A DNA stretch of 64,000 bases from Bubalus kerabau (taxonomy: Eukaryota > Chordata > Mammalia > Artiodactyla > Bovidae), in the NCBI RefSeq assembly GCF_029407905.1, contig NC_073643.1, positions 28,548,001 to 28,612,000 on the forward strand, given 5' to 3'. Every line of letters starts with the position of its first letter. Positions within the stretch are counted from its first letter, which is position 1. The notes below the pieces were generated by a model, which was given only the letters and a program-made list of their open reading frames with translations, was not told where the DNA came from and searched no databases. Of the stretch, positions 23,701-34,660 are shown piece by piece. Position numbers and translations under genes: made by a program.

Positions 23701-24689
23701 AATGTTATCAGGCCAAGCGTGGTTCTATTAAAGGACAGAATTAAAGAGAGTTTTGTTCCAAGTTGTCACCACATAAATCACATGTATTAGTTTTCCAGAG
23801 AGACTGTGTCTGATTTCTTTATAGAAGACACTCCTGGGTTGATAGTGACTATTTATACTGGATTATTTCTTGATTTACAGATCATCAGTCAATCCCCCAA
23901 TTCATACATTCAGTCTCATTATTTCTCTCTTTCCTTTCTTCCAATTTCAGTTTGAGCACGTTTACGCAGTTTTGTTCTGCAGACCAAATGTTATCTCCAC
24001 AAGAGTTCTCTAGGGTCATATGTTGGGCTACTGCTTCCAAGAATCTGAAATACATTGATAGTTCAAACAACAGACTTTCTAGCTTGCAGAAACATCTTAA
24101 GATCTCACATGTGTTAATTCTCTTTGTCATTCTGGTATTATTATTACTTGCACTTCAATGCCATGATCATAATGGGATCTTTGAGGAAAGGGAGGTAAAT
24201 TTTGGAAGCTAAAATTGAGCTAGAAGCTAAAATTGTTAATATATTCAGTGAATTTTCATCCCTTTTGTAATGCTATAGCTAAATTTCATTATTCTGTGTC
24301 ATTTGTTGTGATTTCCTGGAATGTGCTTTATAATATAGTTGTTGCATATTACTCTTGAGTGGTTTGTTATAACCTTTGTATTTTTAAGTGTCACTTGAGG
24401 GAAATAAAAGCACACATTAAGCCAAATACTTGAATAGAATTGGTAAACCATTATGATTTATAAATTAGTAGTTTTTTTAGAATGTACTGGGATCTACCAT
24501 AAATTACATGGGCATTAAAGAATTTTATTCTTTCCTGGGCGATGGTATAATTCCGTGTTTTAACATATAATTTTAAAACAACTTCTTTTCCCTTTGCCTA
24601 CCATTGTGCCATATTACCACTGTATGTGACAGCAAATTAGTGGAAAATTAATCTATCTGTAATACATGTTGTCAGGGCCCTCCCCATTT
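20724..24689. other. About 4 kb with no recognised gene
   Basis: AT-rich, T-rich in places (22950-23450) and possibly holding very old LINE sequence that I cannot name. An ATAAAC short tandem repeat lies at about 21765-21790 and an A-run at about 22479-22496. Frames such as 21898-22158, 23885-24130 and 23952-24212 show no domain or conserved-looking composition. Confidence 0.4.
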
Positions 24690-25110
24690 CCCTATTTCTA
24701 ATTCAGTTTTCACTGGCTCATCTTCAGCCTCTACAACCTACACTGCTTTGCCTGAGGGTTTTCTCTGGAAGGATGAAACCTGCTTTTCTGACTGTACAAC
24801 AGGTTAAAAGTGCTGAGGATTAACAACCTCAGGGTCAACACTCAACCAGTGAATGACTGGCAGATGTTTGGGGTGTAAATACAACAGCTCTATTCTTTTT
24901 CAGGGGCAATAATTCTGAAGAATGGCTTCTCCGGTTGTTTATGTGACTATCTGGCTTGAAAAGGAGCCATTGCTAATGTCTTTCTCTGCTCAATTCTCCT
25001 CTTCTGCGCCTGGAGATACCTCCCAAATAAACTATGTGCAGTCAAATCTTGTTGCTGGGAGAAGTTTTCTGGAGGAACCCAAACTAAGATGCCAAGTGAC
25101 ACAGAAACAA
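24690..25110 (+). repeat. Old interspersed repeat, possibly an LTR
   Basis: The block 'gtgaatgactggcagatg', 'gaatggcttctccggttgtt' and 'aaggagccattgctaatgtc' closes with AATAAA near 25026 and 'ggaggaacccaaactaagat'. Such an ending after a poly-A signal is typical of a dispersed mammalian repeat. I cannot fix its class. The 73-codon frame at 24922-25143 is within it. Confidence 0.4.
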
Positions 25111-25324
25111 ATTTTAATTGTTTCATATATTAAGATTATTTAGCAAGTAATAATAGCTACAGAAGATAAAGCACTTAACACAGATCTCACTTTCTAGAAG
25201 CTTTACTAATGAGTTAACAAATCCCATTACTACTCACTACTAATGCCCCCAAAACCCAGAATAAAGCAACAGAGTGGGCATCTACTTTTATTTTTCCTTT
25301 TCATATTCAGCATCAATAATTGGC

Positions 25325-25580
25325 TGAACTAAATCCTAATCAAAACACTAACAAGATTTTTAGAGAAATTGAGAGGTTCTAAAATTTATAATGAAATTCT
25401 AACAGTCTACTATACCAAAGCAGTCTTGATAGAGAATGAAGTTGTAAGACTTTTACTACCAAACTTCAACACTGCATATGAAGCTACAGTAAGGAAGATA
25501 GTGTTCTCTTAGTTTGAAGTGTAGGTAAATAAATAAATGAAACAGAATAGAGAGTATGGAGGTATGCACAAATAACTCCA
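25325..25580 (+). mobile_element. Old L1 ORF2 fragment
   Basis: The plus strand follows L1 ORF2 near its C-terminal half ('aatcctaatcaaaacactaa', 'ataccaaagcagtcttgata', 'cttttactaccaaacttcaa'). It is short and without a reading frame, and a TTTG repeat follows at once. Confidence 0.7.
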
Positions 25581-25581
25581 A

Positions 25582-25606
25582 GTTTGTTTGTTTGTTTGTT
25601 TGTTTT
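25582..25606. repeat. (TTTG)n microsatellite
   Basis: About six units of a tetranucleotide repeat directly after an L1 fragment. Confidence 0.95.
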
Positions 25607-25750
25607 GGTTAGCAAAGAACCTTTTAAAGAATATTGTTGGAAAAAATGATTATCAGTTTTCATCTATTTAAAGTTTTAAATATTTAAAAAGAAAATCACC
25701 ATGCAAACTAAAAAAATTTAAAGTAGTTACCTCAAGGATGGTATATATAT

Positions 25751-26311
25751 TGTTGTTGTTGTTCAGTCACTCAGTCATGTCCAACTCTTTGCAACCGCGT
25801 GGACTTCAGCACATCAAGCTTCCCTGTTCTTGCCTATCTTTTGGAGCTTGCTCAAACCCATGTCCATCGAGTCGGTGATGCCATCGAACCATCTCATCCT
25901 CTGTCATCCCCTTCTCCTCTGTCCTTCAATCTTTTCCAGCATCAGGGTCTTTTCTAATGAGTCAGTTCTTTGCATTAGGTGGCCAAAGTATTGGAGTTTC
26001 AGCTTCAGCATCAGTCCTTCCAATGAATATTCAGAGTTGATTTCCTTTAGGATTGACTGGTTTGATCTCTTTGCAGTCCAAAGGACTCTCAAGAGTCTTC
26101 TCCAACACCACAGTTCAAAAGCACCCATCTCAGCCTTCTTTATGGTCCAACTCTCACATCCATACATGACCACTGGGAAAACCATAGCTTTGACTAGACA
26201 GACCTTTGTTGGAAACATAATGTCTCAGCTTTTTAATATGTTGCCCAGGTTTGTTATAGCTTTTATTTCAAGGAGCAAGCATCTTTTAATTTCATGGCTG
26301 GAGTCACCATT
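25751..26311 (-). mobile_element. BovB 3' fragment, minus strand
   Basis: The left end is a (GTT)n tail, the reverse of the CAA-type tail seen on some BovB copies. Then come the 3' UTR and the last reverse transcriptase codons up to the 'tcatggctggagtcacca' block. Short duplications gtatata lie at 25741-25747 and 26312-26318. The 172-codon plus-strand frame over it (25830-26348) is antisense to BovB coding sequence, not a gene. Confidence 0.88.
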
Positions 26312-26397
26312 GTATATAATTCTAAAAACTTTATTGGCATATAGTTGATTTACAACTTTGTGTCAGTTTCTTCTGTACAGCATAGTGAATCAGTTAT

Positions 26398-27097
26398 CAG
26401 TTCAGTTCAGTTCAGTCGTTCAGTCACGTCCGACTCTTTGCAACCCCATGAACCCACAGCATGCCAGGCCGCCCTCCCTGTCCATCACCAACTCCTGGGG
26501 TCCACCCAATCTCATGTCCATTGAGTCAGTGATGCCATCCCACCATCTCATTCTCTGTCGTCCCCTTCTCCTCCTGCCCTCAATCCCTCCCAGCATCAGG
26601 GTCTTTTCCAATGAGTCAACTCTTCGCATCGGGTGGCCAAAGTATTGGAGTTTCAGCTTCAACATCAGTCCTTCCAATGAACACTCAGGACTGATCTACT
26701 TTAGGATGGACTGGTTGGATCTCCTTGCATGGCAACCCACTCCAGTACTCTTGCCTGGAAAATCCCATGGACGGAGGAGCCTGGTAGGCTGCAGTCCATG
26801 GGGTCGCTAAGAGTCGGGCACAACAGAGCGACTTCACTTTCACTTTTCACTTTCGTGCATTGGAGAAAGAAATGACACTCCAGTGTTCCTGCCTGGAGAA
26901 TTCCAGGGATGGGGGAGCCTGGTGGGCTGCCGTCTATGGGGTCGCACAGAGTCGGACACGACTGAAGCGACTTAGCAGCAGTAGCAGCAGCAGGTTGGAT
27001 CTTCTTTCAGTCCAAGGGACTCTCAAGAATCTTCTCGAACACCACAGTTCAAAAGCATCAATTCTTCTGTGCTCATATTTCTTTATAGTCCAACTCT
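26398..27097 (-). mobile_element. BovB 3' fragment, minus strand, inside L1
   Basis: It begins with the reverse-oriented 'ttcagttcagttcagtc' tail and ends in the last reverse transcriptase codons ('ctttatagtccaactct'). L1 sequence continues on both sides, with a weak repeat (tcagttat against tagttgta) as the target duplication. A BovA2 SINE has inserted at 26730-26992. Confidence 0.88.
26730..26992 (+). mobile_element. BovA2 SINE (dimer) inside BovB
   Basis: Two Bov-A units are joined by the 'acttcactttcacttttcac' linker and end in a (CAG/TAG)n tail. The flanking word ggttggatct at 26713-26722 recurs at 26993-27002, extending to 17 bp with three mismatches. It therefore entered after the surrounding BovB. 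Confidence 0.92.
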
Positions 27098-27287
27098 TAG
27101 TTGTACATACACATATATTTACTCTTTTTTAGAATTCTTTTCCCACGTAGGTCATTACAGAGTATTGAGTAGAGTTACCTTGCTATGGAGTAGGTCTATA
27201 TTAGTTATCTATTTTATATATAGTAGTGTGTAAATGTCAATCCCAGTCTCCCAATTTATGCCCCTTCCCTCCTGGTAACCTTAAGTT

Positions 27288-27495
27288 GGGCTCCCTGTTA
27301 GCTCAATGGTGAAGAATCTGCCTGCTAATGCAGAAGACTCAAGTTTGAACCCTGGGTCAGGAAGATCCCTTGGAGAAAAGTGACAACCCACTCCAGTATA
27401 CTTGCCTGGGAAATTCTATGGATGAGAAGCCTAGTGGGCTACAGACCATGAGGTTGCAAAATAGTTAGATGTGACTTAGAGACTAAACAACAGTC
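27288..27495 (+). mobile_element. Bov-tA SINE inside L1
   Basis: The tRNA-like head ('gttagctcaatggtgaagaa') and Bov-A body are diverged. The L1 word taagtt is repeated at both edges (27282-27287 and about 27497-27503). Confidence 0.85.
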
Positions 27496-27695
27496 ATAAG
27501 TTAATTTTCTACATCTGTGATTCTATTTTGTAAGTAATTTCATTTGTACCGTTTTTTTGATTCCACATATAAAGGGTATGATATGATATTTGTTTTTCTC
27601 TTTCTGACATTTCACTCATTATGATAATCTCTAGGTCCATCCGTGTTATTCCAAGTTGCATTACATCATTCTTTTTTATGGCTGAGTAATATCCC

Positions 27696-27697
27696 AT

Positions 27698-27736
<39 letters not shown>

Positions 27737-27915
27737 CTGACTCTATGCAACCCCATGGACTATAGCCTGCCAAGCTCCTCTGTCCATGGAATTCTCCAGA
27801 CAACAATGCTGGAGTGGGTTGCCATTCCTTTCTCCAGGAGATCTTCTTAACCCAGGGGTGAAACCTAGGTCTCTCACATTATAATCAAATTCTTTACCAT
27901 CTGAGCTATCAGGGA
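27696..27915 (-). mobile_element. Bov-tA SINE with GT repeat, inside L1
   Basis: A minus-strand Bov-tA ends on the right with the reversed tRNA head ('accatctgagctatcaggga'). Its 3' tail has grown into a GT repeat at about 27700-27732. L1 resumes at 'ttgtatatatgtaccacatt'. Confidence 0.85.
27700..27732. repeat. (GT)n microsatellite
   Basis: An uninterrupted dinucleotide tract grown from the 3' tail of a minus-strand Bov-tA. Confidence 0.95.
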
Positions 27916-29274
27916 ATTGTATATATGTACCACATTTTCTTCATCCATTCTTCTATGGATCGACAGTTAGCTTGCATCCATGTCCTGGGTATTGTAAATA
28001 GTGCTGCAATGAACATTGGGTTGCATGTATCTTTTTGAATTATGATTTTCTCTGGATATATGCCCATGAGTAGAATTGCTGGATCATATGGTAGCTTGTT
28101 TTTTAGTTTTTTGAAGAACCTCTGTACTGTTCTCCATAGTGGCTGTACCAGTTTACATTCCCACCAACAGTGCAGGAGACTAGCATTTACTGTTCGTAGA
28201 TTTTTTTTTTTTTTTTTTTTTTTATAATGGCCATTCTGACCAGTGTGAGGTGATGCCTTAGTGTAGTTTGGACTTGCGTTTCTCTAATAAGTAGTGATGT
28301 TGGGCATCTGTCCATGTGCCTTTTGACCATCTGTATGTCTTCTTTGGAGATATGTCTGTTTAAGTTTCCCACCCATTCTTTAATTGTGTTTTGTTGTTGT
28401 TGTTTGTTTGTTTTCTTTGTGTTGAGCTGCATGAGCAGCAATTTGTATATTTTGGAGATTAATCTCTTGTCAGTCCCTTTGTTTGCAAATATTTTATCTT
28501 ATTCTCTGAACTTTCTTTTCACTGTGTTTATGGTTTCCTTTGCTGTGTGAAGGTTTTTAGGTCCCACTGATTTATTTTGTTTTTATTTCATTACTCTAGG
28601 AGATGGGTCAAAAAGATCTTGCTGCAGTTTATGTCAGAGAATATTCCGCCTTGTCCTCTTCTAAGGGTTTTATAGCATATGTCCTTACTTGGGCCTTTAA
28701 TCCATTTAGAGGTTTTTTGTGTGTGTGTGCATGGTGTTACAGAATGTTCTGATTTCATTATTTTATGTATAGCTGTCCAGTTTTCCCAGCAGTATTGAAG
28801 AGACTGTCTTTTCTCTGCTGTACATTTTTGCCTACTTTGTCATGGATTAGGTGACTACAGGTGCGTCGGTTTAGTTGTGAACTTTCTATCCTGTTCCATT
28901 AATCTGTATTTCATTTTTGTGCCAGTGCCATATTGTTTTGAGGGCTGTAGCTTTTTAGTATAGTTTGAAGTCAGGGAGCTTGATTCCTCTAGTTACATTA
29001 ATTATATATCTGAATGTACTTTGTTTATTATATGCAAGTTTCATTTTTGTAATTTTAAAATTCATATGTAATATTTATAAATAGATCCTAAATATCAACG
29101 TTTTCCATGAATGAGAAATTCACATTCATCTCAGAGTTGCCCTCACCGCCCAGGTTGACATTAACTGTTACAATTGTACTATATCCACTTTTCCTGTGGA
29201 CATGGTTAATTGGTAAATGACTGAACAATTGACACCAACCTAGGCCAAATTCTGTATTCCATTGACTTTTAAAC

Positions 29275-29400
29275 TTATTCTTAATTGGGGAAAAGTGCTT
29301 TGCAGTGTTGTGTTGATTTCTTCCATAAACAGTGCAAATCAGCCATAATTATACATATATCACCTCCCTCCTGAGCCTCCCTCTCCTCCCCTCAATCCCT
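29275..29400 (-). mobile_element. L1 3' UTR fragment
   Basis: It reads 'aattggggaaaagtgctttg', 'cagtgttgtgttgatttctt', 'cagccataattatacatata' and 'cctccctcctgagcctccct', the end of an artiodactyl L1 in minus orientation, strongly truncated. Confidence 0.75.
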
Positions 29401-29406
29401 CCCTTC

Positions 29407-29580
29407 TGTGTGTGTGTGTGTGTGTTAGTTGCTCAGTCATGTCCAACTCTTTGCAACCCATGGATTATAGCCCACCAGGCTCTTCTGTCCATGAGATTTT
29501 TCAGGCAAGATTAGTGGAGTGGGTAGCCATTCCATTCTTCATGGGATCTTCCCAACCCAGGGATTGAACCTACATCTCAT
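29407..29580 (-). mobile_element. Bov-tA/Bov-A SINE with GT tail
   Basis: A GT tract (29407-29425) leads into a minus-strand SINE body ('gctcagtcatgtccaactct'). It continues into the reversed tRNA-side 'cccaacccagggattgaacc', where it stops short of the head. Confidence 0.82.
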
Positions 29581-29844
29581 CACCCCTCTATCCACTGATT
29601 TTTAACAAAGACACTGATCATCTTGTTTGCTAATACATACATGAAATTGATGTATATCCTAATAGCTTTTTAGTTCCTGATTCTAGCCAGTCCCTAGGAA
29701 GTCACTTCACACTCCTTCCCCCTGTGTTGTATAAGACATGTGTACATCCAGGTGATAAGGTTTCCACTTTTGCTTATGAAAAGATGCATTATCAGATATA
29801 ATACAAGTTTATTTGTCCAATAAGCAAGCAGAGTCAAGAGGAAG
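29581..29844. other. Unrecognised spacer
   Basis: Nothing recognised. Confidence 0.4.
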
Positions 29845-30029
29845 GCTGCTGCTGCTAAGTCACTTCAGTCGTGTCCAACTCTATGCGACCCCATAGATGG
29901 CAGCCCACCAGGCTCCCCCATCCCTGGGATTCTCCAGGCAAGAACACTGGAGTGGTTTGCCATTTTCTTCTCCAATGTGTGAAAGTGAAAAGTGAAAGTG
30001 AAGTCGCTGAGTCATGTCTGGCTCTTAGC
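29845..30029 (-). mobile_element. BovA2 SINE, 5'-truncated
   Basis: The minus-strand 3' tail (gctgctgctgct) and first unit are complete. The 'gtgaaaagtgaaagtgaag' linker leads into the second unit, which stops at 'ctcttagc'. No convincing target duplication was found. Confidence 0.9.
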
Positions 30030-30339
30030 AAAGCCCTCATATATTTTGTTGGAAACATCAGTGGAGTTCAGGAAAATTTCCTAAGAGCAGATTCTGTTTG
30101 GAGGCAACTCTATGAAAGAAAGGAGCAAGATTTGAGACAGGATTTATGAGCCTTGATAGAAGAGGAGATTTATCTTAAGATTCATAATGAATACTGTTAA
30201 TGACCTAGGGTGGGTGAATTGGATTGTCAAAGTCAAGAAAAAATGAACTAACCTAATGTAGATAATTTTGGGGAATCCCTTACCTTAAGATAGTCTTCCA
30301 AATATTTCACATGAATTTATTCCCTCTAGGAGTAGGTTT

Positions 30340-30613
30340 GGAGAAGGCAATGGCACCCCACTCCAGTACTCTTGCCTGGAAAATCTCATGGATGGAGGAG
30401 CCTGGAAGGCTGCAATCCATGGGGTCGCTAGGAGTCAGACACGACTGAGTGACTTCACTTTCACTTTTCACTTTCATGCATTGGAGAAGGAAATGGCAAC
30501 CCACTCCAGTATTCTTGCCTGGAGAATCCCAGGGACAGAGGAGCCTAGTGGGCTGCCATCTATGGGGTCGCACAGAGTCGGACACGACTGAAGCGACTTA
30601 GCAGCAGCAGCAA
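30340..30613 (+). mobile_element. BovA2 SINE (full dimer)
   Basis: A complete dimer with central linker and (GCA)n tail. The perfect 10-bp duplication gagtaggttt lies at 30330-30339 and 30614-30623. It is in inverted orientation to the SINE at 29845-30029. Confidence 0.95.
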
Positions 30614-30690
30614 GAGTAGGTTTATTCCAACATGTAAGAAAGAAACAAATGTGTAAATGATCAGAGAAAGATGGACTAAATGACTTAGAG

Positions 30691-30800
30691 CAGTGGTTCT
30701 CTAAGTATGAACCAAGGTCCAGCAGTATCAGTACTTTTGGAAACTTACTAGAAATATATTCTGCTTACCTCCTCTAGGTCTCAGGCATCAAGCCTGTATC
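30691..30800 (+). repeat. MER5A-like DNA transposon relic
   Basis: The terminal word 'cagtggttctctaagtatg' followed by 'ggtccagcagtatcagtact' and 'aacttactagaaatatat' matches the first half of the non-autonomous hAT element MER5A. The right half is lost or too diverged. Confidence 0.6.
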
Positions 30801-31309
30801 CTTTCTCATACATTTGGAAGCAAATTTGGGGATATAGGTTCACAAACCTCCCAGAAATTTTAGCACCCATTTACCAAATTCTCCTGCTTAACTATCTCAG
30901 TAAAATAGTATCTTTTCCTTTAAAAATACCTCTAAATAACACAATTTATTTTATTATTATTATCCTATTTAGTTATGGGCAATAATTACAGTCACAATTT
31001 ACTGAGCAGTAGCTATGTACCACATTCTCTTCCAATTTAGTATTGTCTCAGGTTTAACCTAAGTACAATTGTATGTGTATCATTGAAGCTATATGAATAT
31101 TTCTTATATCAATATGTATGCATTAATTTTCATTTGAATTAAAAAATACTACTTCCATTTATGATTTTCTTTTTAAATACAAAAGTCAAAATATGGGTAC
31201 ATTTAGAGAAACATTAAGTAAATTATAGGTGATATGTAAATATGACAGTAATTGTAAATGTATTCATAGGAACATATTTGAGAGAATTACCTTTTACCAT
31301 TAAATCATC

Positions 31310-31440
31310 AAAACAATGCCATATAAATAGCTATTCTCTTTAAGGATCAGAGAGTTTCTGTAATTCCCCCAGGACCTTACAGCTTATAAGCCCAGAGTTA
31401 CCCTTTATACCCAGAGCTGATACCCAAATATACATCCTTA
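31310..31440 (+). repeat. MIR-like relic
   Basis: 'aatagctattctctttaagg', 'tcagagag' and 'agcttataagcccagagtta' recall the MIR middle part. MIR-like words also occur near 30985-31020, so one element may be split. Uncertain. Confidence 0.4.
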
Positions 31441-31497
31441 ATCTTATGTTATATTCTCATTTGTATTTCTAGTTTTATAGTTCCCCAAAATAAATGC

Positions 31498-31712
31498 ATT
31501 TGACCCTTGAACATCACAGGTTTGAACTGCACTGGTTCACTTTTATACTGCATTGGTTCACTTTTTTTTAATAGTAAATACTACAGTAGATAAGATCTGA
31601 GTTTGGTTAAATCTATGGGTATGATGAATACATATACAGAAAGCCAGCTGTAAGTTATACATTAATTTTAGACTTCATGAAGAGTTGACATCCCTAACCC
31701 CCACATTGTTTG
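31498..31712 (+). repeat. MER2/Tigger-type DNA transposon relic
   Basis: It starts 'tgacccttgaacatcacagg' and ends with 'atccctaacccccacattgt', which fits a pogo-class MER2-like element whose ends are inverted copies of each other. The middle words 'gttcacttttatactgcatt' and 'gctgtaagttatac' fit too. Non-coding. Confidence 0.6.
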
Positions 31713-31737
31713 TGCTAAAACATATATAAATGAAATA

Positions 31738-31850
31738 TAGTTAATGATATATATTATATATATAATTATATGTATGTTATAATATAATATATAATATAAT
31801 AATATAAAATATATATTATTATATAATATAATTAATAATATATTAACATG
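31738..31850. repeat. TA-rich low-complexity tract
   Basis: About 110 bp almost purely A and T, built on TATAA/ATAT words, able to form hairpins but without a specific role that I can see. Confidence 0.8.
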
Positions 31851-31951
31851 ATAATTTTTCATCTTTCCCCAAATTTAATTCATTTCAATCACACTATTCT
31901 GTACTGTATGAATATTATGTTAAATATTCTCTCTGTTGTCATGTGTAGGTT

Positions 31952-32915
31952 CAGTTCAGTTCAGTTCAGTTACTCAGTCATGTCCAACTCTTTGCGACCC
32001 CATGGACTGCAGCACGCCAGGCTTCCCTGTCCATCACCAACTCCTGGAGTTTACTCAAACTCACGTGCATTGAGTTGGTGATGCTATCCAACCATCTCAT
32101 CCTCTGTCATCCCCTTCTCCTGCCACCATCAATCTTTCCCAGCATCAGGGTCTTTTCCAGTGAGTCAGTTCTTCTCATCAGGTGACCAAAGTATTAGAGT
32201 TTCAGCTTCAGCATCAGTCCTTCCAATGATTATTCAGGACTGATCTCCTTTAGGATGGACTGGTTGGCTCTCCTTGCAGTCCAAGGGACTCTCAAGAGCC
32301 TTCTCCAACACATAGTTCAAAAGCATCAATTCTTCTGCACTCAGCTTTCTTGATAGTCCAACTCTCACATCCATACATGACTACTGGAAAAAACATAGCT
32401 TTGACTAGATGGACCTTTGTTGGCAAAGTAATGTCTCTGCTTTTTAATATGCTGTCCAGGTTGGTCATAACTCTTGTTCCCAGGAGCAAAGGTCTTTTAA
32501 TTTCATTGCTGCAGTCACCACCTGCAGTGATTTTGGAGCCCCTCTGTCACTGTTTCCACTGTTTTCCCACCTATTTGCCATGAAGTGATGGGACCAGATG
32601 CCATGATCTTCGTTTTCTGAATGTTGAGTTTTAAGCCAGCTTTTTCACTCTCTTTCACTTTCATCAAGAAGCTCTTTAATTCTTCACTTTCTGACATGAG
32701 TGTGGTGTTATCTGCATGTCTAAGGTTATTGATATTTCTCCTGGCAATCTTGATTCCAGCTTGTGCTCATCCAGTCCAGCATTTCTCATGATGTACTCTG
32801 CATATAAATTAAATAAGCAGGGTGACAAAATACAGCCTTGATGTACTCCTTTCCCAATTTAGAACCAGTCTGTTGTTCCACCTAGTTCTGTTGCTTTAAA
32901 AAAAAAAAAAAGAAA
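31952..32915 (-). mobile_element. BovB 3' third, minus strand
   Basis: From the reversed tail (ttcagttcagttcag) through the 3' UTR and reverse transcriptase C terminus, past the YADD region (reversed 'gttatctgcatgtc' near 32707), to about 32897. An A-rich run of non-BovB sequence then precedes the right target repeat. The 11-bp duplication with one mismatch, atgt(g/c)taggtt, is at 31941-31951 and 32916-32926. Frames are broken. Confidence 0.93.
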
Positions 32916-32995
32916 ATGTCTAGGTTAAACTTTTTAAAATTCTCCCCATATTATTATATATATTTCTATAAATTAGGGTTGTGTCTGCTTACTTA

Positions 32996-33270
32996 TGGAG
33001 AAGGCAATGGCACCCCACTCCAGTACTCTTGCCTGGAAAATCCCATGGATGGAGGAGCCTGGTAGGCTGCAGTCCATGGGGTCGCTAAGAGTCGGACACG
33101 ACTGAGAGATTTCACTTTCACTTTTCACTTTCATGCATTGGAGAAGGAAATGGCAACCCACTCCAGTGTTCCTGCCTGGAGAATCCCAGGGATGGCAGGG
33201 CCTGGTAGGCTGCCGTCAATGGGGTCGCACAGAGTCGGACACGACTGAAGCAACTTAGCAGCAGCAGTAG
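32996..33270 (+). mobile_element. BovA2 SINE (full dimer)
   Basis: A complete dimer with linker and (GCA)n tail between perfect 11-bp repeats ctgcttactta at 32985-32995 and 33271-33281. Confidence 0.95.
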
Positions 33271-33427
33271 CTGCTTACTTACATCATGAAATAAAATGAG
33301 TACATTATAAAATGCTATGTGAAGCCAGTATTTGGTTGTATGTGTATATATATATAAAATACAGATAATATATGTATATAATCCTTAAATATGACCAAAT
33401 TTGGTGGCATATGGTGCTCTGCAACAT

Positions 33428-33525
33428 GTGTACACCCGTGGCAGATGCATGTTGATGTATGGCAAAACCAATACAATATTGTAAAGTAAAAAATAATAAT
33501 AATAATAAAAAAAATTTTTTTTTTA
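33428..33525 (+). mobile_element. L1 3' end, very short
   Basis: Only the last 70-odd bases of an L1 3' UTR ('catgttgatgtatggcaaaa', 'accaatacaatattgtaaag') and an AAT-rich tail are present. No clear target duplication. Confidence 0.75.
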
Positions 33526-33904
33526 AATCAGAGAGCATTTTCCTTGGTAGTGGACAGTCTTTGGTGGACACACCCATTCCATTTATTGCAAAATGTTTCC
33601 TGTCAATCAGGTGTATTTCATTAGTGAAAGAGTGAATGAAACTTGTAACAAAAGTAAACTGTGTTAGTAAATATATACTGTCTGTGTATTGTATGTATAT
33701 TTACATTTACAATTTAGAGAGGTGAGTGTAAAAAGAAGGGAGGAAAGAGTGAATAAAGTGATAGAATTTAGATTCTCTACAGAGGAGCAATAACTTGTTC
33801 ACACTGTAAGTGATTTAGAGATGTGGAATTCTGGGGTGAGCAAAAAGAGTAAGTAATTGGCATAGGGAATTTGGAGAGCAGACATGGGACTTCAGACTTT
33901 CATT

Positions 33905-34025
33905 ACTTATTCATTGCATTTACTCATTTATTCAACAAATGCATAATGAATAACACTACAGTATGTACAAAGTGCATTGAGAGGTGCTGGAATATAAATA
34001 AATCCATGTCTAGAGTGAAACAGGA
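33905..34025 (-). repeat. L2 LINE 3' fragment
   Basis: 'ttactcatttattcaacaaa' followed by 'agaggtgctggaatataaat' matches the reversed 3' end of L2. Confidence 0.6.
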
Positions 34026-34424
34026 CAGATTGTAATGGCATAAAGATCTTTGGAGAAATACTAATGGTGGTGATCTTGATTACAACTAAATATTGATAAA
34101 TAAAGGATTTAGAAATGGGGAAAATATTTGTCCCCACAAATAATGATGTCAATAACTATAAAAGTGAAAGTAAATAAAAGACTGTGAAATAAACTTTATG
34201 TTTCTAATAAGAGCCTTTGAAATCTCAAATGGACACTGCAAGTAATTTCAACAGAGGAGTGTTCTTCACATTCCCAAATCAGCCTCTGGCTTTAGTTTTA
34301 AAGGTTATTCTTTCAGGAATATCCTAAAACACACACATTAAATTCACATGGGTTTTGTTTTTTTAAAGAGAAAACGACATTTATTTGTACTTTTCTGAGA
34401 GAAAGCTAAGTTCATATTCTAGAA

Positions 34425-34660
34425 AGTGTATAATATTTCTAAGCATTTGCTTTCTTATGTAACATGGGTATGATAATATTATCTACCTTATCTGCTTTCT
34501 CATCAATATATCAACACAATAACAACTGATGATTTCCAATAAAATAAACTATATAAATAATCTAGCTCAGCAGCTGGCACATAGTTAAGGTTCCATAAAT
34601 ATTAGTTAATGTTGTTATTAACAAAGAGTCGAACACGACTGAGCGACTTCACTTCACTTC
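34425..34660 (+). repeat. MIR-like relic split by a 42-bp insert
   Basis: 'atgggtatgataatattatc', 'cagctggcacatagtt' and 'ccataaatattagttaatg' follow the 3' half of a MIR. A short Bov-A/BovB 3' fragment entered its end at 34621. Confidence 0.55.

Larger units (their letters stand above)
26319..29002 (-). mobile_element. L1 LINE, minus strand, split by younger inserts
   Basis: One L1 can be followed on the minus strand across its interruptions at 26319-26397, 27098-27287, 27496-27695 and 27916-29002. It runs from the 3' UTR ('attggcatatagttgattta') through C-terminal ORF2 ('tttatggctgagtaatatcc', 'ggatcatatggtagc', 'attctgaccagtgtgaggtg') to a 5' truncation near 'gaagtcagggagcttgattc'. A T-run of about 23 at 28201-28223 is an expansion within it. 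ORF2 has multiple stops. Confidence 0.88.

Noticed and set aside
25830..26810. Two long plus-strand frames (172 and 150 codons)
   Set aside because: Both are antisense to minus-strand BovB fragments, the second running on into a SINE.
27509..27700. 63-codon minus-strand frame as a host protein
   Set aside because: It reads part of L1 ORF2 C-terminal sequence (MMGYYSAIKKN is typical of L1).
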